Shown here one piece after another: positions 43,563 through 51,013 of a stretch of DNA of 64,000 bases. The stretch's first letter is position 1, and every line of letters starts with the position of its first letter. The notes beneath the pieces were generated by a model. That model had not been told where the DNA came from. It did not search any database and saw only the letters and a program-made list of their open reading frames with translations. The DNA is from RHKX01 sp035759925 (GTDB taxonomy: Bacteria; Actinomycetota; Thermoleophilia; Solirubrobacterales; 70-9): assembly GCA_035759925.1 (NCBI GenBank), contig DASTTY010000043.1, positions 16,794-80,793 on the forward strand, in the 5' to 3' direction. Made by a program: the position numbers and the translations under genes.

Positions 43563-44177
43563 TCAGTCCTCCGCCCCGACCTCGAAGCGGGCGAAGCGGG
43601 CGATCCTGATGTTCTCCCCGGTCTTCGCCGAGGCCTCGGCACGGAGCTGCTCGATCGTCTTGCTCTCGTGCTTGTCGGCGTTGACGTGCGGCTGGTCGAG
43701 CAGCGCGACCTCCTTGCGCCACTTCGCGAGCTGTCCCTCGACGATCCGCTCGCGGACGTCCTCGGGCTTGCCCTCCTCGGCGGCCTTCTGCTCGAAGACA
43801 GCCCGCTCGGCCGCCTCCTCGTCGGCGGGGACGTCGTCGGCGGCCACGTAGCGGGGTGCCGCCGCCGCGATGTGCAGTGCGACCTCGGCGGCGAACGCCT
43901 TGAAGTCGTCGTTGCGGGCGACGAAATCGGTCTCGCACTGGATCTCGACGAGGGCGCCGATCTTGCCGGTCGCGTGGATGTAGGAGGCGACGATCCCCTC
44001 GCTCGTGCTGCGGCCGCTGCGCTTGGCGGCCGATGCCTGCCCCTTGACGCGAAGCAGCTCGATCGCCTTGTCGATGTCGCCGTCGGCCTCGGTCAGTGCC
44101 GACTTGCAGTCCATCATCGCGGCGCCGGTCCGCTCCCGGAGCGCCTTGACGTCGGCCGCCTTGATCGCCGGGCTCAC
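43563..44177 (-). CDS. tsf: elongation factor Ts
   Basis: A 204-residue nucleotide exchange factor for EF-Tu. The N-terminal UBA-like segment VKALRERTGAAMMDCKSALTEADGDIDKAIELLR and EGIVASYIHATGKIGALVEIQCETDFVARND are typical. It is the short form, with one core subdomain pair plus a C-terminal helix (about 200 residues, as in Thermus-type EF-Ts). The start overlaps the rpsB stop by 4 bp. Confidence 0.97.
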   Translation of the reverse strand: MSPAIKAADVKALRERTGAAMMDCKSALTEADGDIDKAIELLRVKGQASAAKRSGRSTSEGIVASYIHATGKIGALVEIQCETDFVARNDDFKAFAAEVALHIAAAAPRYVAADDVPADEEAAERAVFEQKAAEEGKPEDVRERIVEGQLAKWRKEVALLDQPHVNADKHESKTIEQLRAEASAKTGENIRIARFARFEVGAED

Positions 44178-45184
44178 TTCTCGCCACCCTCGCTCGCGCC
44201 GCTCGCGGCCGGGGCGGCCTGACCCTCCGCCGCCTCGCCGGCGGGAGCCGCGGCCGGCTTCGGAGCGGCCTTCTCGGCCGGCTTCTCGGGCTTCGCGGCC
44301 GCCGGCTCGGCCTTGGCAGCGGCATCGGGCTGCTTGGCGCCCTCCTGCTGCGCGGCCTCGGCCTCCGCCTTGGCCGCCTCCTCGGCAGCCTTGCGCGCCT
44401 CTTCCTCCTCGCGCTTCTTGCGCTGCTCCTCCTCGCGCTTGCGACGCTCTTCCTCCTCACGCTTGCGGCGCGCCTCCTCGGCCTGCTGGTAGGCGGTGGC
44501 GGAGGTCAGGATCGCGGCGCCGAGCGTGCTCACGATCAGCTCGCAGGAGCGGATCGCGTCGTCGTTGCCGGGGATGACGTACTCGATCGGGCGCGGGTCG
44601 CAGTTGCTGTCGACGAGCGCGACGATCGGGATCCCGAGCCGGGTCGCCTCGTTGACGGCGATCTCCTCGGCGTTCAGGTCGATCACGAACATCGCATCGG
44701 GCGGACGCTGCATGTCGCGGACGCCGCCGAGGTTGTACTCGAGCTTGCGGAGCTCGGCCTCGCGGGCCATCCGCTCCTTCGTCGGCAGCAGCTCGAGCTG
44801 GCCGTTCGCCTCGAGCTCGGTCAGCTCGTGAAGCCGCTTGATCCGCTTCGAGATCGTCCCGAAGTTCGTCAGCAGCCCGCCCAGCCAGCGACGGCTGACG
44901 TAGGGCATGCCGGTCTTCTCGGCCCACTCCTCGATCGTGTCGCGGGCCTGCTTCTTGGTCCCGACGAAGAGGACCTTGCCGCCGCGTCCGGCGACGTCGG
45001 AGGTGAAGTCACGCGCCGCCGCGAGCAGCTCCTCGGTCTGGAGCAGGTCGATGATGTGGATGCCGTCGCGCTCGCCGCGGATGTAGCGCCGCATCGCCGG
45101 GTCCCAGCGCCGGGTCTGGTGCCCGAAGTGGACGCCCGCCTCGAGCAGCTCCTTGATGCCGATGTCGGCATTTGAGTCGGTCAT
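44174..45184 (-). CDS. rpsB: 30S ribosomal protein S2 with a 100-residue charged C-terminal extension
   Basis: A 336-residue S2. The core (1-235) is standard: GVHFGHQTRRWDP, ADVAGRGGKVLFVGTKKQA-like segment, GMPYVSRRWLGGLLTNF, PDAMFVIDL and IPIVALVDSNCDP. Residues 236-275 are an uninterrupted Glu/Lys/Arg array expected to form a long single helix, followed by an Ala/Pro/Lys/Glu-rich tail to 336. Most S2 proteins end near 250-300 with a shorter tail. The ATG has AGGGAA upstream. The leader carries a two-tier hairpin. Confidence 0.95.
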   Translation of the reverse strand: MTDSNADIGIKELLEAGVHFGHQTRRWDPAMRRYIRGERDGIHIIDLLQTEELLAAARDFTSDVAGRGGKVLFVGTKKQARDTIEEWAEKTGMPYVSRRWLGGLLTNFGTISKRIKRLHELTELEANGQLELLPTKERMAREAELRKLEYNLGGVRDMQRPPDAMFVIDLNAEEIAVNEATRLGIPIVALVDSNCDPRPIEYVIPGNDDAIRSCELIVSTLGAAILTSATAYQQAEEARRKREEEERRKREEEQRKKREEEEARKAAEEAAKAEAEAAQQEGAKQPDAAAKAEPAAAKPEKPAEKAAPKPAAAPAGEAAEGQAAPAASGASEGGEK

Positions 45185-45226
45185 TGAGTTCCCTTGTCTT
45201 CGTGAGGTTCCGGTCGGTGGAGCCGT

Positions 45227-45262
45227 CGCGGGGACCCGGCGCAATGCCGGGCAGGGCCCGCG
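45227..45262 (-). promoter_or_regulatory. two-tier hairpin in the rpsB leader
   Basis: CGCGGG (45227-45232) pairs with CCCGCG (45257-45262) and, inside, CCCGGC (45235-45240) with GCCGGG (45246-45251) around GCAAT. It lies 42 nt upstream of the rpsB start. In E. coli the rpsB-tsf leader binds S2 for feedback; the same role is possible here. Confidence 0.4.
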
Positions 45263-45299
45263 ATCACTCGGCGACCGCTTCGTTTCGCGCTGCGAGTCT

Positions 45300-45464
45300 A
45301 GATGATCGATCCCAAACCCCCACGCACGCGGATGAACCACCGGACGCGGCGCACCTCGTCGTCCTCGTCGGCTCACGGCCTTCCAGGCCGCTTCGCCTCC
45401 TGCGTCCTCGATCTGCTTGGTCCGGCGGTCCTCCGCGCACGCGGGGGACCGGAATCGACCATCT
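45300..45464. mobile_element. 165-bp MITE-like element, copy 1
   Basis: Near-identical over its length to 59767-59931 in reverse orientation. The ends are imperfect inverted repeats of about 32 bp: one end begins AGATGATCGATCCC, the other (reversed) AGATGGTCGATTCC, each followed by a C run and an ACGCACGCGG- or CGTGCGCGG-like block. Inside is a hairpin CGGCCTTCCAGGCCG. No open frame with protein-like composition is present, so it would be non-autonomous. It lies 19 bp after the stop of the RluA-family gene. No clear target-site duplication. Confidence 0.65.
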
Positions 45465-45483
45465 GGACCGCCCGCGGCGGGGC

Positions 45484-46164
45484 TCAGGGGCGGCGCGCCT
45501 GCTCGAGCGCCGACTCGAGGTCGACGGCGAGCTCGCTGACGAACTCGATCCTGCCGCCCGCGAACGGATGCTCGAACGCGAGGTGGCGGGAGTGGAGGAA
45601 CTGGCGGGCGAGCCCGTAGCGCGGCCCGGAGCCGTACTGGGGGTCACCGACGACCGGGTTGCCGATCGCCTCGAGATGGGCGCGGATCTGGTGGGTGCGG
45701 CCGGTCTCGAGGCGGATGTCGAGGAGCGATTCCCGGGGCAGCCGCTCGCGGACCTCGAAGTGGGTCACCGCCGGGCGTGGGCGGCGTCCGCCGACCACGA
45801 CCCGCTCCGGGGCACGGTGGTCGCGGCCGAGGGGCGCGTCGATCCGGCCGGTCCGCGAGGGCGGGCAGCCCTCGACGAGGGCGACGTACTCGCGGGTGAC
45901 CTCACGGGCGGCGATCATCGCGCTCAGCGCCTTGTGAGCCTCCGGGCCGCGGGCGACGACCAGCAGCCCCGACGTCTCACGGTCGAGCCGGTGGACGATC
46001 CCGGGCCGGTCGGGGTCGGTGCCGCCGCCCAGCAGCGGGCCGAGCTCCTCGACGAGGGAAGGTCCCGGATTGCCGGGGGCCGGATGGACGAGCAGTCCGG
46101 CCGGCTTGTCGACGACCGCGAGCGACTCGTCCGACCAGACGACGAGCGGCCGGTCGGCGCTCAA
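45484..46164 (-). CDS. RluA/RluD-family pseudouridine synthase lacking an S4 domain
   Basis: A 226-residue pseudouridine synthase. The catalytic Asp lies in GIVHRLDRETSGLLVVA; LETGRTHQIRAHLEAIGNPVVGDPQYG is the typical C-terminal motif. The start is TTG at 46164, overlapping the lspA stop (TTGA), and the protein begins directly with the catalytic domain (VVDKPAGLLVHP); the RNA-binding S4 domain usual in RluD is absent. The target (23S rRNA or tRNA) is unclear. The lspA-rluD pairing is widespread. Confidence 0.88.
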   Translation of the reverse strand: MSADRPLVVWSDESLAVVDKPAGLLVHPAPGNPGPSLVEELGPLLGGGTDPDRPGIVHRLDRETSGLLVVARGPEAHKALSAMIAAREVTREYVALVEGCPPSRTGRIDAPLGRDHRAPERVVVGGRRPRPAVTHFEVRERLPRESLLDIRLETGRTHQIRAHLEAIGNPVVGDPQYGSGPRYGLARQFLHSRHLAFEHPFAGGRIEFVSELAVDLESALEQARRP

Positions 46165-46670
46165 CCCGACCCCGGGTCCGGCCGCGGCGGCCCGGCGGAT
46201 CCCGGCTTCGGCTCGGGCTCGGCGGTCTCGCCGAACACATAGATCCAGACCAGGATCACGACTCCGACGGTGATCTCGACGTCGGCGAGGTTGAACGCCG
46301 GCCACGGTCCGATGTCGATGAAATCGGTGACGGCCCCCTGATGGATCCTGTCGATCAGGTTGCCGACGGCGCCGCCGGCGAGCAGTCCGATCGGGAGCCA
46401 GAGGCCGCGCCGGTCGGAGGCGGTCAGGAAGACGGCGAGCAGGGACGCGAACGCGACCGCGGCGAGGACGAGGACGAACGACCCGGCATCGTCGAGGAGG
46501 CCGAACGCGATCCCGCGGTTGCCGACGTGGACGAGGTCGACGCCGGGCAGCAGGTCGACCCGCTCGCCCGCGGACAGGCCGCCGCGGACGAGCGCCTTGG
46601 TGAGCTGGTCGAGCGCCAGCGCGATCACCGCGACCAGCAGCGCCCGGCCGTATCCGGGCCGGCGCGTCAC
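46161..46670 (-). CDS. lspA: lipoprotein signal peptidase (signal peptidase II)
   Basis: A 169-residue four-helix membrane aspartyl protease that removes signal peptides from prolipoproteins. The catalytic motifs are GGAVGNLIDRIHQGAVTDFID and FNLADVEITVGV, giving both active-site Asp. It overlaps the yggT stop by 4 bp and the pseudouridine synthase start by 4 bp. No lipobox protein is obvious in this window. Confidence 0.95.
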   Translation of the reverse strand: MTRRPGYGRALLVAVIALALDQLTKALVRGGLSAGERVDLLPGVDLVHVGNRGIAFGLLDDAGSFVLVLAAVAFASLLAVFLTASDRRGLWLPIGLLAGGAVGNLIDRIHQGAVTDFIDIGPWPAFNLADVEITVGVVILVWIYVFGETAEPEPKPGSAGPPRPDPGSG

Positions 46671-46987
46671 CCGTTGATCAGCCCGACGACGATCGCGCGC
46701 GCCACGAACAGGAGCAGGAGGCCGACCATCGGGCTCAGGTCGAGCGACATGCCGCCGGCTCCGATCGGCGGCATGAACCGGCGCAGCGCGTTCAGGAACG
46801 GCGAGGTCGTCTCGTCGATGAAGCCGGTGACCGCCCGAAGCGGCGTGTTGTAGGGCAGCGAGCCGCGGAAGTTGACGTACCAGGAGATCGCCACCGACGC
46901 GATGACGAGGATGATGAAGACGAGGAATAGCGAGTCGACGAACTGGGCGACGTCGTTGCGGTCGATCGCGGCGAGGACTGCGCTCAT
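46667..46987 (-). CDS. YggT family membrane protein
   Basis: A 106-residue protein with two hydrophobic segments (about 17-37 and 86-104) flanking a loop with the family pattern TSPFLNALRRFMPPIGAGGMSLDLSPMV. YggT proteins are encoded near cell-division genes and may take part in septum or envelope functions; the mechanism is unknown. The ATG at 46987 overlaps the proC stop (ATGA). The much longer in-frame extension is proC antisense-frame shadow. Confidence 0.88.
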   Translation of the reverse strand: MSAVLAAIDRNDVAQFVDSLFLVFIILVIASVAISWYVNFRGSLPYNTPLRAVTGFIDETTSPFLNALRRFMPPIGAGGMSLDLSPMVGLLLLFVARAIVVGLING

Positions 46988-47763
46988 CGCCGGCCCGCCA
47001 TCCGTTCCAGCGAGGCGTCGACGGCCGCCTTGAACGCCGCGTGGACGTCGCGCTCGGCGAGCTCGTCGAGGCCCGCCTCGGTGCTGCCCCCGGGCGAGGC
47101 GATCGCTTCCTGCATCGGGCGGGGCTCGTGGGTCAGCAGATGGTGGCCGACGCCGGCGGTGGCCTCGCTGACCAGCCTCGAGCTGAGCTCCGCGTCGAGC
47201 CCCGCCTCGACCCCGGCCTCGATCAGGGCCTCGACGGCGAGCGCGATGTATGCGGGGGCGCAGCCCATCACCGCGGTCGCTGGATCGAGCTCGTCTTCCT
47301 CGACCTCGAAGACGCTCCCGAGCGAGCCGAGCAGCGCCAGCGCCTCGCCGAGGACGCCGGAGCGCTCGTCGGCGCCGAGCGGCGTGTGGCAGATGACCCC
47401 GCGCCCGACTTCGACCGCGAGGTTCGGCATCGTCCGCAGGACCGGCGTCGGCGCCAGGGCCGGGACGAGAGTCGCGAGCGGGGTCGCGCCGAGCACCGAG
47501 ATGACGCCTCCCGGCCGTCCGGCGATCTTCGGCGCCACGTCGTCGAGGGCGGCGGGCTTGACCGCGAGGACGACGAGGTCGGCCCGGTCGGCAAGATCCT
47601 CGAGCGAGCCGAGGCGGTGCCCGCCGACCTCTGCAGCGAGGCTCTCGGCCCGCCCCGATCCGGAGTCGGTGAACAGCATCGACGCGGGTCGCAGCGACGC
47701 CCGTGCCCAGCCCCTGGCGAGGGCGGCGGCCATGTTTCCCGATCCTGCGAAGCCGACTTCCAT
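46984..47763 (-). CDS. proC: pyrroline-5-carboxylate reductase
   Basis: A 259-residue NAD(P)H enzyme for the last step of proline synthesis. The Rossmann motif VGFAGSGNMAAALARG is at the N-terminus, AVKPAALDDV marks the cofactor site, and the C-terminal dimer domain has the segment LISPGGSTEAGL-type (here ASPGGSTEAGLDEL). TAGTCT is 9 nt upstream of the ATG. It lies between sepF and yggT, a neighbourhood also seen in Firmicutes. Confidence 0.93.
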   Translation of the reverse strand: MEVGFAGSGNMAAALARGWARASLRPASMLFTDSGSGRAESLAAEVGGHRLGSLEDLADRADLVVLAVKPAALDDVAPKIAGRPGGVISVLGATPLATLVPALAPTPVLRTMPNLAVEVGRGVICHTPLGADERSGVLGEALALLGSLGSVFEVEEDELDPATAVMGCAPAYIALAVEALIEAGVEAGLDAELSSRLVSEATAGVGHHLLTHEPRPMQEAIASPGGSTEAGLDELAERDVHAAFKAAVDASLERMAGRR

Positions 47764-47772
47764 CGGCCCCCA

Positions 47773-47778
47773 AGACTA
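47773..47778 (-). promoter_or_regulatory. -10 element for proC (near-leaderless)
   Basis: TAGTCT on the minus strand ends 9 nt before the proC ATG, with GGGGG in between. Confidence 0.35.
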
Positions 47779-47803
47779 GATCAGGGGACTTCGGAGGCCC
47801 CGC

Positions 47804-48364
47804 TCAGGACTGGTTGAAGAAGCCTTTCTCGACGAGCCGGGCCTTCTCCTCGGCGGAGACCTCGACGTTCGCCGGGGTCAGCATGAAGGTCTTGTCGGCG
47901 ATCTTCTGCATGCCGCCGTCGAGGGCGTAGGTGAGCCCGGAGCTGAAGTCGATCAGACGCTTCGAGAGGTCGGCGCTCGTCGATTGGAGGTTGAGGATCA
48001 CCGGGACGTTGTGCTTGAAGCGGTCCGCGACCTCCTGGGCGTCGTTGAAGTTGCGCGGGGTCACGAAATGGACCTGCACGTCGGCGCCGCCGTCGGCCAC
48101 CGGCCGGAGGTTGCGCCGCCGGCGTGGCGGGGCGTCGTCGGCGAAGATGTCGTCGATGTCGTCGGCGGGCTCGTCACGGCGCAGCCGGCGGACGTTCGAG
48201 GGCGGCGGCGCGGGCTCGCGACGGCGGCGCGAGGGGGGCGGCACCGCCTCCTCGCTGATCGTGTCGGGCTCGTAGGGGTCGTACTCGTCCTCGTAGCGGT
48301 AGTTGGGGTCCTCGGCGAGTCCGAAGTAGACGAGGGCTCTGTTCCATGTGTCGCGTACGGCCAT
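47804..48364 (-). CDS. sepF: cell division protein SepF
   Basis: A 186-residue FtsZ-binding membrane anchor. It starts with an amphipathic membrane-binding helix (MAVRDTWNRALVYFGLAE), continues with a long acidic/basic disordered linker (20-95) and ends in the conserved SepF core (VHFVTPRNFNDAQEVADRFKHNVPVILNLQS, RLIDFSSGLTYALDGGMQKI, FMLTPANVEV). In actinomycetes SepF is the main FtsZ tether because FtsA is missing. The ATG at 48364 follows AAAGAGAG; CATACT 44 nt upstream (48409-48414) is a possible -10. Confidence 0.95.
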   Translation of the reverse strand: MAVRDTWNRALVYFGLAEDPNYRYEDEYDPYEPDTISEEAVPPPSRRRREPAPPPSNVRRLRRDEPADDIDDIFADDAPPRRRRNLRPVADGGADVQVHFVTPRNFNDAQEVADRFKHNVPVILNLQSTSADLSKRLIDFSSGLTYALDGGMQKIADKTFMLTPANVEVSAEEKARLVEKGFFNQS

Positions 48365-48486
48365 GTGGCGCTCTCTTTCGCCTGCTCGCGGCGATGTCCT
48401 GCGCCCGCAGTATGACGCCAACCGGGGGCGGACGGTAGCCCTCCCCGGCACTGCCACCCCGCTTGCAGCCGCGCTACGAGCCTGTC

Positions 48487-49119
48487 TCAGCCGAACAGGA
48501 TCGAGCCGATCCGGATCGTCGTCGCCCCCTCGTCGACGGCGACGCGCCAATCCTGGGTCGTCCCCATCGAGAGCCGCGACAGCCCGTGCTCGCCCGCGAG
48601 CTCGGCGAGCCGGGCGAAGTACGGCCGCGACGCCTCGGGATCGTCGCTGAACGGCGGCATCGTCGAGAGGCCGACGACGCGGACCGGACAGGCGTCGATC
48701 GCCGCCCCGAGCGCGGCCGGATCGACGCCGCCCTTGCCCTCCTCGCCGGCGACGTTGACCTGGATCAGCACCTCGGTCGAGTCGTCGCCGTGCTTGCCGA
48801 GCTGGCGCATGACGCTGTCGCTGTGGACCGAGTGGATCAGCCGGACCCGCGGCAGGACGTCGCGGACCTTGCGGCTCTGGAGGTTGCCGATGAAGTCCCA
48901 GGTGAACGAGTCGCGCCAGCGCTCCTGCTTGTCGACGAGATCGTTGAGGCGGTTCTCGCCGACCAGCTCCACCCCGGCCTCGGCGAGTGCCCCCATCTCG
49001 GCGCTCGGGACGTACTTGCAGGCGACGAGGATCTCGGTCACCGCCGGCACCTCGGCGCGGACGGCCGAGAGGTTCTCGGCGACGCGACCGGGATCGATGT
49101 CGCGGAACGGCTCGACCAT
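48487..49119 (-). CDS. YggS family PLP homeostasis protein
   Basis: A 210-residue PLP-binding TIM-barrel protein (YggS/PROSC). PLP lysine is in ILVACKYVPSAE, with GENRLNDLVDKQ, WDFIGNLQSRKVRDVLP, LIQVNVAGEEGKGG and LSMGTTQDWRVAVDEGATTIRIGSILFG. It buffers free PLP and is not known to be an enzyme. The ATG overlaps the pgeF stop (TGATG). The location between pgeF and sepF is the standard actinomycete division-cluster order. Confidence 0.93.
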   Translation of the reverse strand: MVEPFRDIDPGRVAENLSAVRAEVPAVTEILVACKYVPSAEMGALAEAGVELVGENRLNDLVDKQERWRDSFTWDFIGNLQSRKVRDVLPRVRLIHSVHSDSVMRQLGKHGDDSTEVLIQVNVAGEEGKGGVDPAALGAAIDACPVRVVGLSTMPPFSDDPEASRPYFARLAELAGEHGLSRLSMGTTQDWRVAVDEGATTIRIGSILFG

Positions 49120-49856
49120 CACGCCGCCGTGACGATCCCGGCCTGCCGGCCCGTCTCGGGCCCCTCGCCGCGGTGCGAGAAGAACGTCTCGCCCTCGCAG
49201 CGCGTGCAGATCCCGCTGTCCTCGACCGCCGTGACGCCGGCCCGCTCGAGGAGCCGGCGGGCCACCTCCTTGAGGTCGAGCATCCGGCCCTCGGCGAGGC
49301 CCGAGCCGAGCGGCGCGAAGGCGGCCAGGACCTCGTCCCCGACCTCGTAGCAGCACGGCCCGATCCCGGGGCCGATCGCCGCCGCCTCCGCGTCGACCGC
49401 AGCGGCGCCGGAGCCGACGATGCCGCCGGCGAGGCCCCGCCACCCGCAGTGGAGCATCGCCAGCCCGTCCGGGCCCGCCAGCGCGATCGGCAGGCAGTCG
49501 GCGACGAAGACGAGGGCGGCGAGCCCGGAGCGATCGACGACGTGCCCGTCCAGCTCGGGCGGGGCAGCGGCCGGATCGGGCCACAGCGACGGCTGCTGGG
49601 CCTTTTCGTGACGCGCGATCGCAGTTGCGTGGACCTGACGCCCGATCACGACCCTGCCGGGGTCGATCCCGGTCGCGGCACAGAGCCGGACCCGGTTGGC
49701 GACGACCCGATCGCGATCGTCGCCGGTCAGGATCCCGAGGTTGAGGCTGCGCCACGGACCCTCGCTGACGCCGCCGAGCCGGGTCGAGAAGACGGCGCGA
49801 GCGCCCGGGAGGCAGGCCTCGAGCCATCTCGTTCCCTCACCTTCGCGCCAGTCCAT
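49119..49856 (-). CDS. pgeF: PgeF/YfiH (laccase-domain) purine nucleoside phosphorylase family protein
   Basis: A 245-residue member of the DUF152 family. Homologues act as multifunctional purine nucleoside enzymes (LACC1) or edit peptidoglycan precursors (PgeF). Metal-binding segments are VIGRQVHAT, DCLPIALAGPDGLAMLHCGWRGLAGGIV and SGICTRCEGETFFSHR. In many actinomycetes this gene follows ftsZ; here the upstream neighbour is a tRNA nucleotidyltransferase-like gene instead. Confidence 0.9.
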   Translation of the reverse strand: MDWREGEGTRWLEACLPGARAVFSTRLGGVSEGPWRSLNLGILTGDDRDRVVANRVRLCAATGIDPGRVVIGRQVHATAIARHEKAQQPSLWPDPAAAPPELDGHVVDRSGLAALVFVADCLPIALAGPDGLAMLHCGWRGLAGGIVGSGAAAVDAEAAAIGPGIGPCCYEVGDEVLAAFAPLGSGLAEGRMLDLKEVARRLLERAGVTAVEDSGICTRCEGETFFSHRGEGPETGRQAGIVTAA

Positions 49857-49880
49857 CGCCGAGACGATTCCAGATCGCCG

Positions 49881-51002
49881 TCAGCGGGACCCGGCGGCGG
49901 CCTCGAGCGCCGCCGCCAGCTCGGCCTCGCGGCCGCCGTCGATGTCGCCGTCGAGCTTTCGCTCGAGCGCCGCGGCAAGCCCGGTGCCGACGGCGGGACC
50001 GCGAGGGACCCCGGCGGCGAGCAGGTCGTCGCCGTCGATCTCGAGGCCGACCCGGCTCCACTCGCGCACGTAGCGCTCGATCCAGCTCCCACCGGCTGCC
50101 TCGGCGACGAGCAGGACGGCGGGCTCGGCACGGCCGGCCAGTGCCACCGCCTGCGACGGCCGCTGCGGCCGCGCCGCCGCGAGCCGGTGCGCCTCGTCGA
50201 GCTCTGGCCCGCTGCCGGCGGCGATCAGCATCGCTCGGATCGCCGTTTCGGCGTGCCCGCTCCAGTGCGGGCTCATCCGCTTCGACTCGACGGCCGGGAG
50301 AAGCTCGGCGGCGCCGTCGGGAAGCGGTCGCACCCCCCACTCGTCGAGGAGCGCGAAGCCGGCTGACGCGACGTGCTCGGCGGCGAGGCGGCGGAGCTCG
50401 GCGTCGCGCCGCTCGGCGCTGACCGTCCCGAGGTCGGCGGAGGCGAGCAGGCGCCGGGTCGGCGAGTCCGGCTCGAGGCCGAGGCGGGCGCCGTAGCGGG
50501 CAGCACGGATCGCCCGGGTCGGGTCGTCGGCGAACGAGCCCGGATGGAGGACGCGAAGGAGCCCGGCCGCCAGGTCGGCGATGCCGCCGAACGGGTCGAG
50601 GACCTGATGCGGAGGCGTCAACGCGACCGCGATCGCGTTGACGGTGAAATCACGGCGGCCGAGGTCCTCTCCGATCGCGGCCGGCGCGACGTCGGGCAGC
50701 GCCCCGGGGTGCGCGTAGCTCTCGGTGCGGGTCCGGGCGATGTCGGCGTGACGGCCGTCGCCGAGCGCGACGACGGCGGTTTCGAAGCGGTCGTGGCGCC
50801 GGGCGGGCAGCCCGAGGGCGGCGAGGACCGGTTCGAGGTCGCCCTCGACGGCGATGTCGACGTCGGCGTCGGGACGTGATCCCGAGACGAGCGCCCTGGC
50901 GACCCCGCCGACGATCCAGGCCTCGTGACCGGCGAGGACGTCGCCGACCCGTCCGAGGTCGAGCCGCTCGATGCCGGCGGCGAGCTCGTTGCCGGTCGTC
51001 AT
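49881..51002 (-). CDS. CCA tRNA nucleotidyltransferase/poly(A) polymerase family protein
   Basis: A 373-residue class II nucleotidyltransferase. The head has WIVGGVARALVSG and the two metal Asp in DADVDIAVEGD, then RRDFTVNAIAVAL and DPFGGIADLAAGLLRVLHPGSFADDPTRAIRAARYGARL. The family adds CCA to tRNA or A tails to RNA; the two activities are hard to tell apart by motif. The ATG at 51002 has GGAGG immediately upstream. It is divergent from the beta-propeller gene. The C-terminal body is Ala/Leu-rich and less conserved. Confidence 0.88.
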   Translation of the reverse strand: MTTGNELAAGIERLDLGRVGDVLAGHEAWIVGGVARALVSGSRPDADVDIAVEGDLEPVLAALGLPARRHDRFETAVVALGDGRHADIARTRTESYAHPGALPDVAPAAIGEDLGRRDFTVNAIAVALTPPHQVLDPFGGIADLAAGLLRVLHPGSFADDPTRAIRAARYGARLGLEPDSPTRRLLASADLGTVSAERRDAELRRLAAEHVASAGFALLDEWGVRPLPDGAAELLPAVESKRMSPHWSGHAETAIRAMLIAAGSGPELDEAHRLAAARPQRPSQAVALAGRAEPAVLLVAEAAGGSWIERYVREWSRVGLEIDGDDLLAAGVPRGPAVGTGLAAALERKLDGDIDGGREAELAAALEAAAGSR

Positions 51003-51013
51003 GCCTCCGTAGG

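Noticed and set aside
45264..45480. Open frames inside the 165-bp element (also 59791-59935)
   Set aside because: They encode only short, Arg/Gly-rich, stop-limited peptides that are similar because the DNA is repeated; no transposase or other domain is visible.
46165..46305. S4-like N-terminal domain for the RluA-family gene
   Set aside because: The upstream in-frame residues are antisense-frame products of lspA coding sequence and show no S4 pattern.
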